Assembly: GCA_024636975.1 (NCBI GenBank)
Contig: JAGXGA010000014.1
Coordinates: forward strand, 124,001 to 188,000
Direction: 5' to 3'
Length of the DNA stretch: 64,000 nt
Source: Mariniphaga sp.
GTDB lineage: Bacteria > Bacteroidota > Bacteroidia > Bacteroidales > Prolixibacteraceae
The position numbers and the translations under genes were made by a program. Numbering within the stretch: the stretch's first letter is position 1; the number at the start of each line of letters is the position of its first letter. Shown one piece after another: positions 34,668-42,144 of this stretch. The notes beneath the pieces are model-generated. The model was not told the origin of the DNA and did no database searches. It saw nothing but the letters and a program-made list of their open reading frames with translations.

Positions 34668-35435
34668 TTAACCTCGTGTAAAAACAGGTTTGCCTGGTTT
34701 TGATAGCCTGGGGTTGTAATGATAACCGTCGGCATCGAAAGCCTGCAAATCGTCAGGATGCTTTAGTTCGTTCTCCAAAATGAACCGGGTCATTAGTCCC
34801 CGGGTTTTTTTGGCAAAAAAAGTGATGATTTTGTACTCCCCGTTTTTCATGTCCTTGAATGCAGGAGCAATTATTTTGGCATCCAGTTTTTTGCTGTTTA
34901 TGCTTTTGAAGTACTCATTCGACGCCAGATTGATCAATATTTTACTGCCCGATTCATCGATGGCCTGCTGAATTTTATTAGTGATTTTATCGCCCCAGAA
35001 AGCATACAAATCTTTTTTTCTTCCAATGCTTAACGAGGTTCCCATTTCAAGCCTGTAGGGTTGCATTAAGTCCAGCGGCCGGAGTACGCCGTAAAACCCC
35101 GATAATATTCGTAGTTTCTGTTGAGATTTTTTAAGCTTCTCTTCCGAAAGGGAAGGAGCGTCCAATCCAATGTAAACCTCACCGTGGAATGCCAGCACAG
35201 CCTGTTTTGCATTTTCCGGTGAAAATGGCCGGTGCCATTCCTGGAAGCGTTGAAAGTTTAATTCTGCAAGTGAAGATGAAACATTCATCAGTTGTGAAAG
35301 TTTCTTTGGCTTCATTTTCCGTAGCTTTTCAACAAGCTTTTCCGATTCATCAAGAAATTCCGGTTGTGTATAATCCGGTATAACAGGTTTCGATTCGAAA
35401 TCCAAAGTTTTGGCCGGTGAAATAATTGCAAGCAT
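34668..35435 (-). CDS. yaaA: YaaA-family peroxide stress protein
   Basis: This 255-residue cytoplasmic protein is of the YaaA (DUF328) family, which limits iron damage after peroxide stress and binds DNA. The markers are MLAIISPAKTLDFES at the start, VYIGLDAPSLSEEKL, ILSGFYGVLRPLDLMQPYRLEMG and FFAKKTRGLMTRFI. The protein is complete. Its stop codon touches the last unit of the hairpin array at 34643-34667, so the array may serve as, or have displaced, its terminator. Confidence 0.92.
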   Translation of the reverse strand: MLAIISPAKTLDFESKPVIPDYTQPEFLDESEKLVEKLRKMKPKKLSQLMNVSSSLAELNFQRFQEWHRPFSPENAKQAVLAFHGEVYIGLDAPSLSEEKLKKSQQKLRILSGFYGVLRPLDLMQPYRLEMGTSLSIGRKKDLYAFWGDKITNKIQQAIDESGSKILINLASNEYFKSINSKKLDAKIIAPAFKDMKNGEYKIITFFAKKTRGLMTRFILENELKHPDDLQAFDADGYHYNPRLSKPGKPVFTRG

Positions 35436-35503
35436 GAATTTTAGTTTTTTTGAAAAAACGGATTTGGTTTATAAATGTTCATTTAATCAAGAAGGAGTAT
35501 AGC

Positions 35504-35765
35504 GGCGCATGGATAGGATGTATTTCAAACCGGGGCTGGCAGTTGCGCCGCAGCAGCTGGTTGGCATGTTTACCCGGGGCGCTGCCACCGGGCTGAATTA
35601 ACCTGGGCTTTCAGCCCGTTAGATGACTACTTGGTATTTCTCTTGCACCAGATGTTCGTCTATTCAGGTTATTATGGTGGTCGACTTACTCATGTTATTT
35701 GTTGAATAATATAGCCCATTCCTTAAATGGACTGTTCACCGTTCACTTTTTACTGTTTACTTCTC
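35504..35765 (+). repeat. Rearranged copy of the non-coding repeat at 7190-7730
   Basis: Read on the plus strand, this stretch has the same order of blocks as the minus strand of 7190-7730: GCGGCGCATGGATAGGATG, a TTTCAAACC stretch, GGCTGGCAGTTGCGCCGC, then a hairpin, then TTACTCATGTTATTTGTTG, and finally CTGTTCAC with CACTTTTTACTG. The hairpin has been swapped: CGGGCTGAA (35589-35597) pairs with TTCAGCCCG (35610-35618), instead of the GATTCC/GGAATC hairpin. It fills most of the gap 35436-35859, where I see no gene. Confidence 0.65.
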
Positions 35766-35859
35766 CAATATTTATCATTACCTGATGTCATTTGAAAACT
35801 ACCAACTGCAGACTGTTTCTATCGGCTTTCCCCTGTTTGCCTGTGTCTGTGCTTCCGCC

Positions 35860-38208
35860 TTAAATACTGCTTAAAGCATCCAGTGCCTGCTGAATGGCTC
35901 TTTTATCCTGTTCAGGGATGCCTTCGATTTTCAAGGTTTGCTCGTAAAGGATTTTCAGCTGCTTGTTATTTCCTTCCCGCATATACATATCGGCCAGAAA
36001 ACTTACGGCATTGAGATAAAGCGGATGATCGGCAATGAGTTGCTTTAATGTTTTTTCAGCCTCGTCCCTTTGTTTATTTTGCAACAGATAATAGGCAAGG
36101 GTCCAGGCATATTTAGGTTCTTCGGTGTAGGCTTCTGCTGCAATCCGGGCATACTGCACGGCTTCGTTGGTACTGCGCTGTGAGCAAATCACGCTGAGGT
36201 TATATGCTGCAACTGCCTGTTGAGGATTGGCATTCAAAGCCGCTTTTAAAGCGGTTTCGGCTTCCTGCATTCTTCCCTGTTCAGCAAGAAGCAGGCCCAG
36301 GTTCAGATTGGCAGCTTCATTGACAGGATCGATCTCAACTGCTTTCTTCAGGTTCTCTTCCGCCTTCGGATGATTTCCGATGTGGGAATACAGAACGCTG
36401 CTGTTGATGAGCGGCATCAGCGATTCCGGGTAAAGCCGTGCTGCAGTTTCATACGACTCCAGGGCTTTGTTGGCATCGCCCCTGTTCTGATGAAATATGC
36501 CTTCGTTGTAATGCGAGCTCCAGTCGTCGGGGCGGGTGACCAATGAATTCATGTATTCATCAGTTGCCTTTGCCACCGTCTGTGCCTCAACCGGTGAGAA
36601 TTGTGTATTTGCAAATCCTGCAAGCGATATTGCAGCTGATATACGAACCAGCCTGAAATCATCTGCTGCAGCACCCAGCAGGGCATGTTTTGATTTATCT
36701 GAAGAGTTGCCAATCAGCGAGGCAGCGCTAGCTGCACGCACCAACGGTGATTTGTTATTTAAAGTCTGAATAACGGGGTCCCATTTTTTTTCATCGGGAC
36801 AATTAGCCAGCAACCTTAGAAAAGAGGTGACAACTACCTCATTCAATTCATCTTTTTGGATAATGTCCAGCATCTCATCAAGCCGTTTCCATTCTCCTGC
36901 ACGGGCTTCTTTTATAAGCTGTGCCCAGTAAAGCGTTTCATCCTGGTAGTTTTTATTTGCCCGTTTTTTCACTTGCTGGTTAGCCCATTCAGGCGATTTA
37001 TCGGTGTGACAAATGTTGCAGGCATTGGGTGATCCGAACTTTATGGTTGCTTCGGGCATTGGTGGCCTGAATGAATGATCGCTGCGCACCATTCTTCCGA
37101 ATTCTGTTTTGGGCATGTGGCAGTTAATGCAAACGGCACCTTCGCTGCCCGCAGGATGCATCGAATGCTCAGCCACATTCTCCACATTGCTGCGGTGGCA
37201 TGAAATGCATGCATCGTTCGGATTATCGGCAAACCGGTCGCGCCCGCTGGAAGTGTGACAAGTTACACAATGCAGATCACTTTTTTGAATGCATTCATTC
37301 ATCATCCATGAGGTGTAAGTGTAGTTTTCCCCCAGATCCCGACCGTCAGCATAAAAATCGGCATTCTCAAGAGTGGTGAGATCGTAGTTGTCGAAATACC
37401 GCTCGCCAGGCATAAAGCTGGGTGTAATGGGCTGCATTTTTGCATGGCATGGCGCGCATGATGCATTGTGCTGTTTGGGTGTAAAGGTGCTTGTAATAAT
37501 TATTTTCAGATCATCGGGGACATTGCCTTCACCGGCTTCCATACATACCCGCACGTGTTCGGCACTGGGGCCATGACAGGTTTCACAGTTGATGCCCGGC
37601 TCTTTCCATGTGGTTTGATAGGAGTCGGAGCTGAGATCGAAATTGGTGGCCAGCTGGCTGACATGACAACTGTAGCAAGAGGTATTGAATGTGTACATCC
37701 TGTCGCGCCAGGGCAAGGCTTCGTCGGGATCTCCTTCGGGAAAATGCCGTACAGCCGACTCGGGATTATTGTACCATTGCCCGGTTCTGACATCAAATGC
37801 CAGAGGGATGGTCTGCAGTTTTCCTTTTTCCATGGGTGTCAGAAAATAGAAAACATTCTTTCCTCCCAAAGCCCATGTAACCGGGAATTCTTTTGAAATT
37901 CCTTCTGTAGTTTCAGTCATTATCAATGCACTGTCGTCCCTAAGTATCTTGTAGGTTTTTCCTTCAAGGGAAAAGGTTTCGCTGGAGGCTATTTTTTCAG
38001 TTTCAAAAAAAGCAGTATTTATGGGCTGCATAGCTTTACCATGGTGCGAGGATGACCAAAGTTCATAAAACCGCTCATGGCATTGTATGCAGCTTCCTGA
38101 TCCGGAAAAATCATCAGCAACCGTCTGCTGATTTTTCTTCTGAACACAAGAAACCAGGAGCGACAAGACTATAATTCCGTAAAAATGGAGATTCTTTTTT
38201 ATTATCAT
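35860..38208 (-). CDS. Octahaem c-type cytochrome fused to HEAT and TPR repeats, lipoprotein
   Basis: This envelope protein binds eight haems and ends in a protein-interaction domain. The start at 38208 (MIIKKNLHFYG) gives a clean lipobox LVSC; an ATG 72 bases upstream would add residues before the signal peptide and is less likely. Counted from that longer start, the CXXCH motifs begin at residues 64, 202, 232, 275, 338, 358, 384 and 421. The spacing is close to cytochrome c554-like multihaem proteins. Residues about 440-560 are HEAT-like helices and about 590-805 are TPR units. It may carry electrons to an outside acceptor or reduce a nitrogen or sulfur compound; no reaction can be named. 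No other cytochrome genes lie near. Confidence 0.85.
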   Translation of the reverse strand: MIIKKNLHFYGIIVLSLLVSCVQKKNQQTVADDFSGSGSCIQCHERFYELWSSSHHGKAMQPINTAFFETEKIASSETFSLEGKTYKILRDDSALIMTETTEGISKEFPVTWALGGKNVFYFLTPMEKGKLQTIPLAFDVRTGQWYNNPESAVRHFPEGDPDEALPWRDRMYTFNTSCYSCHVSQLATNFDLSSDSYQTTWKEPGINCETCHGPSAEHVRVCMEAGEGNVPDDLKIIITSTFTPKQHNASCAPCHAKMQPITPSFMPGERYFDNYDLTTLENADFYADGRDLGENYTYTSWMMNECIQKSDLHCVTCHTSSGRDRFADNPNDACISCHRSNVENVAEHSMHPAGSEGAVCINCHMPKTEFGRMVRSDHSFRPPMPEATIKFGSPNACNICHTDKSPEWANQQVKKRANKNYQDETLYWAQLIKEARAGEWKRLDEMLDIIQKDELNEVVVTSFLRLLANCPDEKKWDPVIQTLNNKSPLVRAASAASLIGNSSDKSKHALLGAAADDFRLVRISAAISLAGFANTQFSPVEAQTVAKATDEYMNSLVTRPDDWSSHYNEGIFHQNRGDANKALESYETAARLYPESLMPLINSSVLYSHIGNHPKAEENLKKAVEIDPVNEAANLNLGLLLAEQGRMQEAETALKAALNANPQQAVAAYNLSVICSQRSTNEAVQYARIAAEAYTEEPKYAWTLAYYLLQNKQRDEAEKTLKQLIADHPLYLNAVSFLADMYMREGNNKQLKILYEQTLKIEGIPEQDKRAIQQALDALSSI

Positions 38209-38415
38209 TGGCCACTGTTTGTTCATACAAATATTGATAATAAAATTTTTAGAATGAATATAAGTTATTGTAATTGTCAATATGAATGCTGACCAGGTAT
38301 TTTAAATTGAAAAAGAATCGAAAAAGTAAAAGGAGGAGGAATATCTGAACAATATATTCTGGAATGGCACAATACAAAAATGTGGGCAATCAATAAAATT
38401 TCGAGTTCTTATTTG

Positions 38416-38439
38416 TATATTTGCAATACTCTTGCAAAT
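38416..38439 (+). promoter_or_regulatory. Promoter box and overlapping palindrome of the AbiL-like pair
   Basis: TATATTTG (38416-38423) matches the -7 box exactly. A perfect palindrome, ATTTGCAA, five bases, TTGCAAAT (38419-38439), overlaps it and the probable start. A protein bound here would block transcription, so it is a candidate operator. The ATG follows at 38456. No -33 match is seen at the usual spacing. Confidence 0.5.
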
Positions 38440-38455
38440 TTAAAAATAAGAAAAA

Positions 38456-39775
38456 ATGATTATACAAGAATTTAGTTTTGGTAATTTCAGGTCATTTAAA
38501 GACATCCAGACTCTGAATCTGGCATCCGCTAAAATAAAATCAAGGTATAAATCAATTGATGAAAGTAATGTAATAGTAAATGAAAAGTTTAAAAATATTT
38601 CATTTTTAAAATCTAAGGCTATTTATGGCGCAAATGCCAGTGGTAAAAGCAATATAGTTAAAGCTTTTGAAACTTTCATTAGTGTCATTAAGAATTCAGT
38701 GAAAGATGAAGATATTTTAAATCTTGTAGAACCATTTAGATTATCAACCGAGACAGAAAATGAACCTAGTTTTTTTCAACTGATATTTTGGATTGATGAT
38801 ATCAGATACAGATACGGATTTGAACTCGATAAGAAAAGTATTTATGCAGAGTGGTTGTATGCAAAGCCTAATGAACGGGAATTACCCTATTTCATTAGAG
38901 ATAATCAAGACATAATAGAGATTGACAAAACGAATTTTAGTGAAGGTAATAAACTTGTAAACCTTTTTGAAGGTAGTACTTCTGAAAATGAAATCTTTCG
39001 AAATAACTCATTATTTCTATCTACTATTTCATCATTAGGTTTTGGAAAACTATCTAAAGAAATAGTTGGAAATATAGCCTCAATCTTTGTGATCAATGGA
39101 TTAAGTCATACTGGACTGTATTCAAATGCAGGAAGCTCGTTAGGTGATTCGAAAAGGAAAAAATACATAATTGATTTTTTGAAACATGGTGACACAGGAA
39201 TTAAGGATATTGACACTTATGAAGTCCCATTTGGTGATGCAACAACAGACTCAGATTATGATGTTAAGAGTGGTTCAGGAGAAGATAAAAAGAGAAATCG
39301 AATTATTTCAACCAGAAAAAAATACAATGAGAATTTAGAATTCCAGGAAGATGAAACATTCTCATTCCGTAGGATGGAATCTGAAGGAACCCTAAAACTT
39401 TTTGAACTTAGCCCAATTGTGTTTGAAGCTTTAAAAGAAAACAGACCCGTGATAATTGATGAATTTGACGCAAGATTTCATCCATTATTAACAAAAAAGA
39501 TAATTGAATTATTTAATTCAAAACAAAACTCAAAGGCTCAATTAATCTTTATTACGCATGATACAAATCTGTTATCAGCAGATATATTAAGAAGAGACCA
39601 AATTGAATTTATTGAGAAAGATAAATATGGAGCAAGTCATCTCTATTCACTCGTTCAGTTTAAAGGCATTAGAAATACAGCTTCATTTGAGAAAGATTAT
39701 ATCAATGGAAAATATGGCGCTATACCTTTCTTAGGTGATTTCAGCAAACTTTTAAACATTGACGACAATGCCTAA
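38456..39775 (+). CDS. AAA ATPase, AbiLi/RloA-like
   Basis: This 439-residue SMC-like ATPase has Walker A GANASGKS (residues 58-65) close to the N-terminus, a central insertion and Walker B IIDEFD (Asp335, Glu336) followed by FITHDTNLL, the AAA_15/AAA_21 arrangement found in defence and overcoming-lysogeny proteins. The start FSFGNFRSFKDIQTLNLASAK is also typical. Its stop overlaps the start of an RloB gene by 8 bases, and the pair matches the known two-gene abortive infection system AbiL. The region is more AT-rich than the neighbours, which fits transfer. The role is inferred from the pair; no assay is implied. Confidence 0.83.
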   Translation: MIIQEFSFGNFRSFKDIQTLNLASAKIKSRYKSIDESNVIVNEKFKNISFLKSKAIYGANASGKSNIVKAFETFISVIKNSVKDEDILNLVEPFRLSTETENEPSFFQLIFWIDDIRYRYGFELDKKSIYAEWLYAKPNERELPYFIRDNQDIIEIDKTNFSEGNKLVNLFEGSTSENEIFRNNSLFLSTISSLGFGKLSKEIVGNIASIFVINGLSHTGLYSNAGSSLGDSKRKKYIIDFLKHGDTGIKDIDTYEVPFGDATTDSDYDVKSGSGEDKKRNRIISTRKKYNENLEFQEDETFSFRRMESEGTLKLFELSPIVFEALKENRPVIIDEFDARFHPLLTKKIIELFNSKQNSKAQLIFITHDTNLLSADILRRDQIEFIEKDKYGASHLYSLVQFKGIRNTASFEKDYINGKYGAIPFLGDFSKLLNIDDNA

Positions 39776-40460
39776 GAAAACAAAAGCAATAAAAGTCACC
39801 GATAAAAAAGCCCAAAAAGCATGGCTGAAAAAAGTTAAGCCTTCCATTTATGAAATTGAAACAATGGAGCCAAATAAACTAATCCTGATTGTCGGCGAAG
39901 GTCAAACAGAAAAATTGTATTTTGAATCCTTTCCAGTCGTATCAATGACTGTAGAAGCAATTGATTTAGGTGGACAAAGTAAGCTAAAGCTGATTGAAGC
40001 AACAGAAGATATTGTTGAAAAGAGTGTTAAAACGTACGATAAGATATGGTGCGTTTTTGATATGGATGTAAAGAAAGGGGAAAAAGAGTTTGCCGATTTT
40101 GATAATGCCATAAAAAGTGGAATAGCAAAAGGATTCAATATGGCCTATTCAAATGATTCGTTTGAGCTTTGGTTTTATTTGCATTATCATTATACCGATC
40201 AAAATAATCATCGGCAATTTTATTACCAGGCTTTGAGTGGCTTGTGGAGTTGCAATTATGAAAAGGTTGGAAAGTCTTATGAATTTTGTCAGAATATTTA
40301 TGGAAGATTAGAGAGTGATGAAAATGCATCCCAGGAAGAAGCTATAAAACGTGCTGAACATCTTTTAATTACTCAATCTCATTTAAACTATCATATGCAA
40401 AATCCTGTTACATTAGTTTATGAATTAGTGAAATTACTTAACGAAAACAAGAGAAGATAA
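39768..40460 (+). CDS. RloB-family protein, probable TOPRIM-like nuclease of the pair
   Basis: This 230-residue protein has the acidic layout of a TOPRIM-like nuclease: ILIVGEGQTEKLYFESF (Glu44, Glu48), CVFDMDVKKG (Asp99, Asp101), and SNDSFELWFYLHY, the RloB signature. The ATG at 39768 is chosen because it overlaps the ATPase stop, while a TTG nine bases upstream is possible. RloB was first named from a restriction-linked locus and is the second gene of AbiL-type systems. In such systems the ATPase is thought to sense phage and release the effector. The next gene starts only 10 bases later but is metabolic, so the pair was probably inserted just upstream of it. Confidence 0.83.
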   Translation: MPKKTKAIKVTDKKAQKAWLKKVKPSIYEIETMEPNKLILIVGEGQTEKLYFESFPVVSMTVEAIDLGGQSKLKLIEATEDIVEKSVKTYDKIWCVFDMDVKKGEKEFADFDNAIKSGIAKGFNMAYSNDSFELWFYLHYHYTDQNNHRQFYYQALSGLWSCNYEKVGKSYEFCQNIYGRLESDENASQEEAIKRAEHLLITQSHLNYHMQNPVTLVYELVKLLNENKRR

Positions 40461-40470
40461 AAGTAAATAC

Positions 40471-41679
40471 ATGATTATTGGAATAATACGGGAAGGAAAA
40501 ATTCCCCCCGACCGAAGAGTCCCTTTGACACCGGAACAATGTGTGGAAGTGGAGAAGAAATTTCCCGGAGTAAAAGTTATTGTGCAACCCAGTCAGGTGA
40601 GATGTTTCAGCGATGAGGCATACCGCCTGAAAGAAATTACTGTTCAGGATGATTTAAGTGATTGTGATGTCTTAATGGGCGTAAAAGAAGTTCCTGAAGG
40701 CGAACTAATAGCCGGGAAAATATACTTTTTCTTTTCGCATACAATTAAAATGCAGGAATACAACAGGGAGCTTCTAAAAACCATCGTCAGTAATAAGATA
40801 CAACTTGTGGATTATGAGGTGCTGACCGACAGGGATGGATTCCGTATCATCGGCTTTGGTCGCTTCGCAGGTTTGGTTGGTGCATACAATGGGTTACGGG
40901 CTTTGGGGCTGCATTATTCTATTTTCAATCTTAAGCCTGCATTCCAGTGTGACGGGATGGGCGAAATGCTGCAACAGCTTGACCAGATTAATCTCCCTGC
41001 CATTAAAATTGCCATTACGGGCGACGGCCGTGTGGCAAAGGGAGTGGTTGAACTGCTCAATTTTAAGAAAATTCAACGGCTTTCACCTGAACAATATCTG
41101 AAAATTAAGAAACCTGCCTTTCCTGTTTACACACAAGTGCTGCCCCAGCACTATGTAAGGAGGAAAGACCAAAGCGATTTTGGGCTGATGCATTTCTTTA
41201 ATCATCCCGAAGAGTATGAAAATGCATTTATGCCTTATGCCCAATCGACCGATTTACTAATTGCAGCTGCCTATTGGGACCCAAAGGCACCGTTGCTTTT
41301 TTCATCGGAAGAAATGAAACGTGAGGAGTTTCGGATTCATGTGATCTCCGACATCACCTGCGACATTGAAGGTTCAATACCTTCAACCAAACGGGCGGCT
41401 ACCATCGAAGAACCTTTTTATGATTATAATCCTGAAACTGGAGAACTGGAACCCCCATTTTCATCAGAAAAAAATATAACCGTTCAGGCAGTGGATAACC
41501 TCCCGAATGAACTGCCAAAAGATGCATCGGCCGATTTTGGAAGAAACCTGATCGATAAGGTTTTTCCTGGCCTGATTGGTGATGATCCGGATGGAATTAT
41601 TGAGAGAGCTTCCATTACAAAAGATGGTAAGATTTCTGAGTCATACAGTTATTTAAACGATTTTATAAATAAAGGTTGA
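40471..41679 (+). CDS. NAD(P)-dependent dehydrogenase, alanine/saccharopine dehydrogenase type
   Basis: This 402-residue protein begins MIIGIIREGKIPPDRRVPLTPEQC, the AlaDH/PNT N-terminal form, and has a Rossmann core IKIAITGDGRVAKGVVELL. HVISDITCDIEGSIPSTKRA carries the conserved substrate-binding acidic and Arg region. It resembles lysine-forming saccharopine dehydrogenases more than alanine dehydrogenase, because of its length and the DITCDI segment, but the substrate is not certain. It follows the RloB gene by only 10 bases. The two are not functionally related as far as I can see, so this may be where the defence pair was inserted. Confidence 0.75.
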   Translation: MIIGIIREGKIPPDRRVPLTPEQCVEVEKKFPGVKVIVQPSQVRCFSDEAYRLKEITVQDDLSDCDVLMGVKEVPEGELIAGKIYFFFSHTIKMQEYNRELLKTIVSNKIQLVDYEVLTDRDGFRIIGFGRFAGLVGAYNGLRALGLHYSIFNLKPAFQCDGMGEMLQQLDQINLPAIKIAITGDGRVAKGVVELLNFKKIQRLSPEQYLKIKKPAFPVYTQVLPQHYVRRKDQSDFGLMHFFNHPEEYENAFMPYAQSTDLLIAAAYWDPKAPLLFSSEEMKREEFRIHVISDITCDIEGSIPSTKRAATIEEPFYDYNPETGELEPPFSSEKNITVQAVDNLPNELPKDASADFGRNLIDKVFPGLIGDDPDGIIERASITKDGKISESYSYLNDFINKG

Positions 41680-41873
41680 GCCGGCATTGTTTCGAAAACA
41701 CGGCCTTCCCGTTGTAAATACCTTTAATATTACTGCTGTGGGATAGTCAGTAACTAATTAATTCAGGTATTGCCTGCTTATTTGTTGCCTGGTGTTAATC
41801 TTTAACAGGCAGTTCATTTGTTTAAACAGAAATCGGTAAAACTCACTAACTGGAGTACCCCCGGGCCTGATTA
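41680..41873. other. Gap after the dehydrogenase gene, no feature seen
   Basis: No ORF, terminator or RNA is recognised in the 194 bases between the dehydrogenase stop and the large palindrome. Confidence 0.3.
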
Positions 41874-41963
41874 AATTCAGTATTAACTCAATGTAAATTC
41901 AATTGTAATTGAATTTACATTGAGTTAATACTGAATTAATAATGAGTTTACATTGAGTTTATA
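41874..41963. repeat. 64-bp perfect palindrome (31-bp arms) plus a third half-copy
   Basis: The left arm 41874-41904 and right arm 41907-41937 are exact reverse complements over 31 bases with a 2-base spacer (GT). The arm contains the direct elements TTAACTCAATGTAAATTC. A third, diverged copy of the right-arm motif, GAGTTTACATTGAGTTTATA, follows at 41944-41963. There is no gene in it. As RNA it would form a very stable hairpin on either strand; as DNA it could form a cruciform. Confidence 0.85.
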
Positions 41964-42043
41964 CCGGAGAACGTATAGACCATAACAGGTTTTTTTCTCT
42001 TTGGTCAGGTAGAAATCAAGCTTGTCGGGCCCATGAATGAAAT

Positions 42044-42081
42044 ACAAAAAAAACCGCCTCAAAATATCTCTTGAGACGGTT
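42044..42081 (-). terminator. Terminator of htpG
   Basis: AACCGTCTCAA pairs with TTGAGGCGGTT (one G-U pair) across an 8-base loop on the minus strand, followed by a run of T at 42051-42045. It lies 64 bases beyond the htpG stop. Confidence 0.8.
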
Positions 42082-42144
42082 CCATTAAAGGATCGTTATT
42101 TTATCTGTCGAATTTGATTATTCGCCAGAATTAAATGCAGTAGA

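Noticed and set aside
38209-38280. Longer start of the octahaem cytochrome at 38280
   Set aside because: It would put 24 extra residues before a good signal peptide and lipobox.
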